A stretch of DNA of 7,822 nucleotides from Flavobacteriaceae bacterium. Its GTDB lineage: Bacteria > Bacteroidota > Bacteroidia > Flavobacteriales > Flavobacteriaceae. The stretch lies in assembly GCA_003511845.1 (NCBI GenBank), contig DOIV01000026.1:1-7822 (forward strand), read 5' to 3'. The notes below the pieces were generated by a model, which saw nothing but the letters and a program-made list of their open reading frames with translations, was not told the DNA's origin and made no database searches. The position numbers were made by a program, and so were the translations under genes. Position 1 is the stretch's first letter. Every line of letters begins with the position of its first letter. This document shows positions 5,542 to 7,822 of the stretch, piece after piece.

Positions 5542-7737
5542 ATGAAAATGAAATTTTTATTCCAAGTCGTTTTATTAATATTTTTTTTTTCAAATGTTGT
5601 TGCTCAAAAAAAAGAATGTATGGTAAAGCACATCAATACATCACCTGAAATTGACGGCATACTTGATGATGATGTTTGGCAATTAGAAAGCTCTGCTACA
5701 GATTTTTGGCAATATTTCCCATCAGACTCTACTATGGCAAAACAGCAAACAGCTATTAAATTTTTAGTTGATGATAAAAATATGTATGTAGGGATTACAG
5801 TTTATGTATCTGGAGACAAGTATATTACCCCTTCATTAAAAAGAGATTTCCGTACTAGTGGTAATGACAATATCAACTTGATTTTTGATACTTTTAATGA
5901 TGGGACTAACGCATTCTTATTTAGCATGAACCCTTACGGCGTACGAAAAGAAGCTTTAGTTTCAGGAGGAGGCACAAACTATAGAAGTGTTGATGCTTCT
6001 TGGGATACCAAATGGGAAGGAGAAACCAAAATATATGACAAGTATTATACTGCAGAATGGAAAATTCCTTTATCTGCTTTTAAATATAGAGAAGGTGTTT
6101 CTAAGTGGAGTTTTAATTGCTACAGATATGATACACAAGATAATGAAAGAAGCTCATGGATGCGTATTCCTAGAAATCAAAAAATTTATAGTTTAGCATT
6201 TCTCGGCAATATGGTTTTTGACAAACCCTTAGGTAAATCTAAATCGCCTATCTCTTTAATTCCTTATATAAGTACAGGTATTTTAAGAGATTTTAATGAA
6301 AACACAAAAGATACGCCTTTTAGTTTTGGAGGCGATGCTAAAATGACTATTGGTAATAGTATGAATTTAGATTTTACTATAAATCCTGATTTTTCGCAAG
6401 TAGAAGTAGATAGACAAGTAACCAATTTAACCCGATTTAGTATTGCTTTACCTGAAAGAAGGCAGTTTTTTATAGAAAACAGTGATTTGTTTGCTAGTTT
6501 TGGTAATAATAGAGAATCTAGACCTTTCTTTTCAAGAAAAATCGGTATTGCAAAAGACTTGAATAGAAAAACTATTGAAAACACTATTATTGGAGGGCTT
6601 AGATTGAGTGGAAAATTAACCGATAATTTACGTTTAGGAATTCTAAATATGGTAACTGAAGAAAATACTTCAAATGAAATTGCTGAAACTAATAATACAG
6701 TAATTGCCATCCAACAAAAAATATTTAGCCGTTCAAATTTGAGTTTTATTTTTGTAAATAAGCAAGCAACTAAAAATTATGATTTTTTAGATAATGAGGA
6801 TACCTACAATAGGGTAATTGGTTTAGATTATAATTTGGCATCAAAAGATAATACATGGAATGGTAAATATTATTTTCACAAATCATTTTCACCAACAGTC
6901 AAAACCAAAGATATTTCAGCAGGCATTTCAACAGAATATAATAGTAGAAAATATAGAGTACAATTAAGTGGCTTATATATTGGCGATAATTTCAGGTCAG
7001 ATTTAGGATTTATAAGACGTACAGATGTTTTTAAAATCAACCCACAATTTGAACGTTTATTTTGGCCTAAAAAAGGTATTTTCAATCGACATAAATTAAC
7101 TATAATACCCATAGCTCTTTGGAAACCTGAATTAGATTTTAAAACATCTGACTATTCGGTTATTGGTAGGTGGGAAAGCAGATTAACAAATCAATCTAGA
7201 TTTTTAGCAACATTAACCCATCGTTATATTTACTTATTTAGAAGCTTTGACCCAACAAGGTCAGGAGGTGTTAAACTACCTAAAAAAACTGATTATAATT
7301 TTACAAGTTATAAACTAGAGTACCATTCTGATCTTAGAAAAAAATTCTCTTATAATGCAAAATCATCAATAGGTAAATTTTATAATGGAAATAAATTTTC
7401 TTTTGAAGCAAGATTAAGATTACGATTACAACCATACTTTTTTGCCTCTGCCCAAATAAACTATGATAACATCAGTTTGCCAGAACCTTATTCTGATGCT
7501 TCTATTTGGCTTATTGGCCCAAAAATCGATGTGACATTTACTAAAAAAATATTTTGGACAACATTCGTTCAATATAGCAATCAAAGAGATAATTTCGGTA
7601 TTAATACTAGACTGCAATGGCGTTTTAAGCCTTTGTCTGATTTGTATGTCGTATATAATGACAACTATCATACTACCAACTTTTCGCCTAGAACAAGAGC
7701 TTTACTTGTTAAATTTACGTATTGGTTGAATATTTAA
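5542..7737 (+). CDS. CBM9-like / DUF5916 outer-membrane beta-barrel protein
   Basis: The protein has 731 residues. A signal peptide (1-21, cleavage near VVA-QKK) is followed by a CBM9-like beta-sandwich at about 30-210, with PEIDGILDDDVWQ (35-47) as its typical opening and later FLVDDKNMYVGI and AEWKIPLSAF. DUF5916 follows with its hallmark INPDFSQVEVD (280-290), NLTRFSIALPERRQFFIENSDLF (295-317) and FFSRKIG (329-335). The rest alternates in barrel style and ends in LLVKFTYWLNI, with the C-terminal aromatic pattern expected for BAM-dependent outer-membrane insertion. DUF5916 proteins are common in Bacteroidota but have no settled function. The CBM9 module suggests ligand or sugar binding, yet no catalytic site is evident. 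An in-frame ATG at 5548 is an alternative start. It follows the receptor gene by 10 bases and is probably co-transcribed, so it may act with that receptor. A T10 tract lies inside the signal-peptide codons. Confidence 0.9.
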   Translation: MKMKFLFQVVLLIFFFSNVVAQKKECMVKHINTSPEIDGILDDDVWQLESSATDFWQYFPSDSTMAKQQTAIKFLVDDKNMYVGITVYVSGDKYITPSLKRDFRTSGNDNINLIFDTFNDGTNAFLFSMNPYGVRKEALVSGGGTNYRSVDASWDTKWEGETKIYDKYYTAEWKIPLSAFKYREGVSKWSFNCYRYDTQDNERSSWMRIPRNQKIYSLAFLGNMVFDKPLGKSKSPISLIPYISTGILRDFNENTKDTPFSFGGDAKMTIGNSMNLDFTINPDFSQVEVDRQVTNLTRFSIALPERRQFFIENSDLFASFGNNRESRPFFSRKIGIAKDLNRKTIENTIIGGLRLSGKLTDNLRLGILNMVTEENTSNEIAETNNTVIAIQQKIFSRSNLSFIFVNKQATKNYDFLDNEDTYNRVIGLDYNLASKDNTWNGKYYFHKSFSPTVKTKDISAGISTEYNSRKYRVQLSGLYIGDNFRSDLGFIRRTDVFKINPQFERLFWPKKGIFNRHKLTIIPIALWKPELDFKTSDYSVIGRWESRLTNQSRFLATLTHRYIYLFRSFDPTRSGGVKLPKKTDYNFTSYKLEYHSDLRKKFSYNAKSSIGKFYNGNKFSFEARLRLRLQPYFFASAQINYDNISLPEPYSDASIWLIGPKIDVTFTKKIFWTTFVQYSNQRDNFGINTRLQWRFKPLSDLYVVYNDNYHTTNFSPRTRALLVKFTYWLNI
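5581..5590 (+). repeat. T10 homopolymer tract in the signal-peptide codons of the DUF5916 gene
   Basis: Ten consecutive T bases encode part of IFFFS (residues 13-17), and an A8 run follows at 5606-5613. The frame is intact here. Runs of this length in coding DNA can slip during replication or sequencing, so the length may vary between cells or reads. Confidence 0.85.
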
Positions 7738-7800
7738 AATTTATAATAATACCCTTATTTTGATACTATTTAAACATAAAAATAATTAAAACAAATTAAA

Positions 7801-7822
7801 ATGATTAAAACAGATATACTTA
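7801..7822 (+). CDS. Start of a further gene (3' end outside the window), possibly an FAD-dependent ferredoxin-NADP reductase-like protein
   Basis: An ATG at 7801 follows an A-rich leader (acaaattaaa), which is normal for translation starts in this group. It opens a frame reading MIKTDIL before the window ends. Flavobacterial ferredoxin-NADP reductase-like FAD proteins often start with MIKTDILIIGAGPTG, and the last visible base (A) allows Ile next. Seven residues cannot establish this, so the identity is a guess; the presence of a gene start is more likely than its name. It lies 63 bases after the DUF5916 stop. No convincing terminator is visible in that gap. A promoter there is weak at best: TATTTTG at 7756-7762 is one base short of the Bacteroidota -7 consensus TAnnTTTG. 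Whether it belongs to the preceding operon is open. Confidence 0.45.

Larger units (their letters stand above)
1..7737 (+). other. Probable single operon from the SusD-like gene through the DUF5916 gene
   Basis: Six genes run in one direction with gaps of 12, 2, 20, 25 and 10 bases. None of these gaps has room for a normal promoter plus leader, and no hairpin terminator is visible in any of them. The products all belong to the cell envelope. The promoter is expected upstream of the window, before a SusC-type gene or earlier. Internal promoters inside the coding regions cannot be excluded. Confidence 0.65.

Noticed and set aside
6264..6710. 148-residue open frame on the - strand inside the DUF5916 gene
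   Set aside because: The + strand here carries the unmistakable DUF5916 motifs (INPDFSQVEVD, ENSDLF). The antisense frame is a hydrophobic shadow with no recognisable domain.
5542..7737. CBM9-like domain taken as evidence that the locus is a polysaccharide utilisation locus
   Set aside because: No glycoside hydrolase, polysaccharide lyase or sulfatase is seen in the window, and DUF5916 proteins commonly carry this module outside such loci. The PepSY context argues for a chelate instead.
7738..7800. Promoter or terminator in the 63-base gap before the last gene start
   Set aside because: TATTTTG at 7756-7762 resembles but does not match TAnnTTTG, no -33 TTTG-like element is found at the right distance, and no GC-rich hairpin plus T-run is present. 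It is too weak to list as a feature.

Overview
The window is AT-rich (roughly 30% GC by eye) and reads almost wall to wall on the + strand. Its gene families (SusD/RagB, an outer-membrane beta-barrel receptor with a CarboxypepD_reg-like front domain, DUF5916) are hallmarks of Bacteroidota. The low GC, the A-rich leaders without Shine-Dalgarno sites and the signal peptides ending in 'NAQ' or 'VVAQ' suggest a Flavobacteriia-like member. No RNA genes, insertion sequences, CRISPR arrays or long intergenic regions are visible.

Layout. (1) 1-393: the C-terminal 130 codons of a SusD/RagB-type outer-membrane lipoprotein, whose start and probable SusC-type partner lie upstream of the window. (2) 406-747 and 750-1052: two small integral membrane proteins, resembling in layout the DUF3325 and DUF3649 proteins that accompany PepSY-type iron reductases in proteobacteria. 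(3) 1073-3112: a large PepSY-associated inner-membrane protein with about eight membrane segments and histidines at the membrane faces, like the FoxB-type siderophore reductases, but with a long polar low-complexity insert in its first periplasmic domain. (4) 3138-5531: a TonB-dependent receptor-like outer-membrane protein. (5) 5542-7737: a CBM9-like plus DUF5916 outer-membrane barrel protein. (6) 7801-7822: the first seven codons of another gene, possibly an FAD-dependent ferredoxin-NADP reductase-like protein.

Genes 1 to 5 are separated by only 12, 2, 20, 25 and 10 bases and share a strand, so they are probably one operon with its promoter upstream of the window. The simplest reading is an envelope-spanning system for capturing a chelated nutrient, most likely iron or a siderophore. 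The SusD-like lipoprotein and the TonB-type receptor would work at the outer membrane, and the PepSY protein with its two small partners would reduce or process the complex at the inner membrane. The DUF5916 barrel would have an unknown outer-membrane role. The iron assignment is inference from family context; nothing in the sequence proves the substrate.
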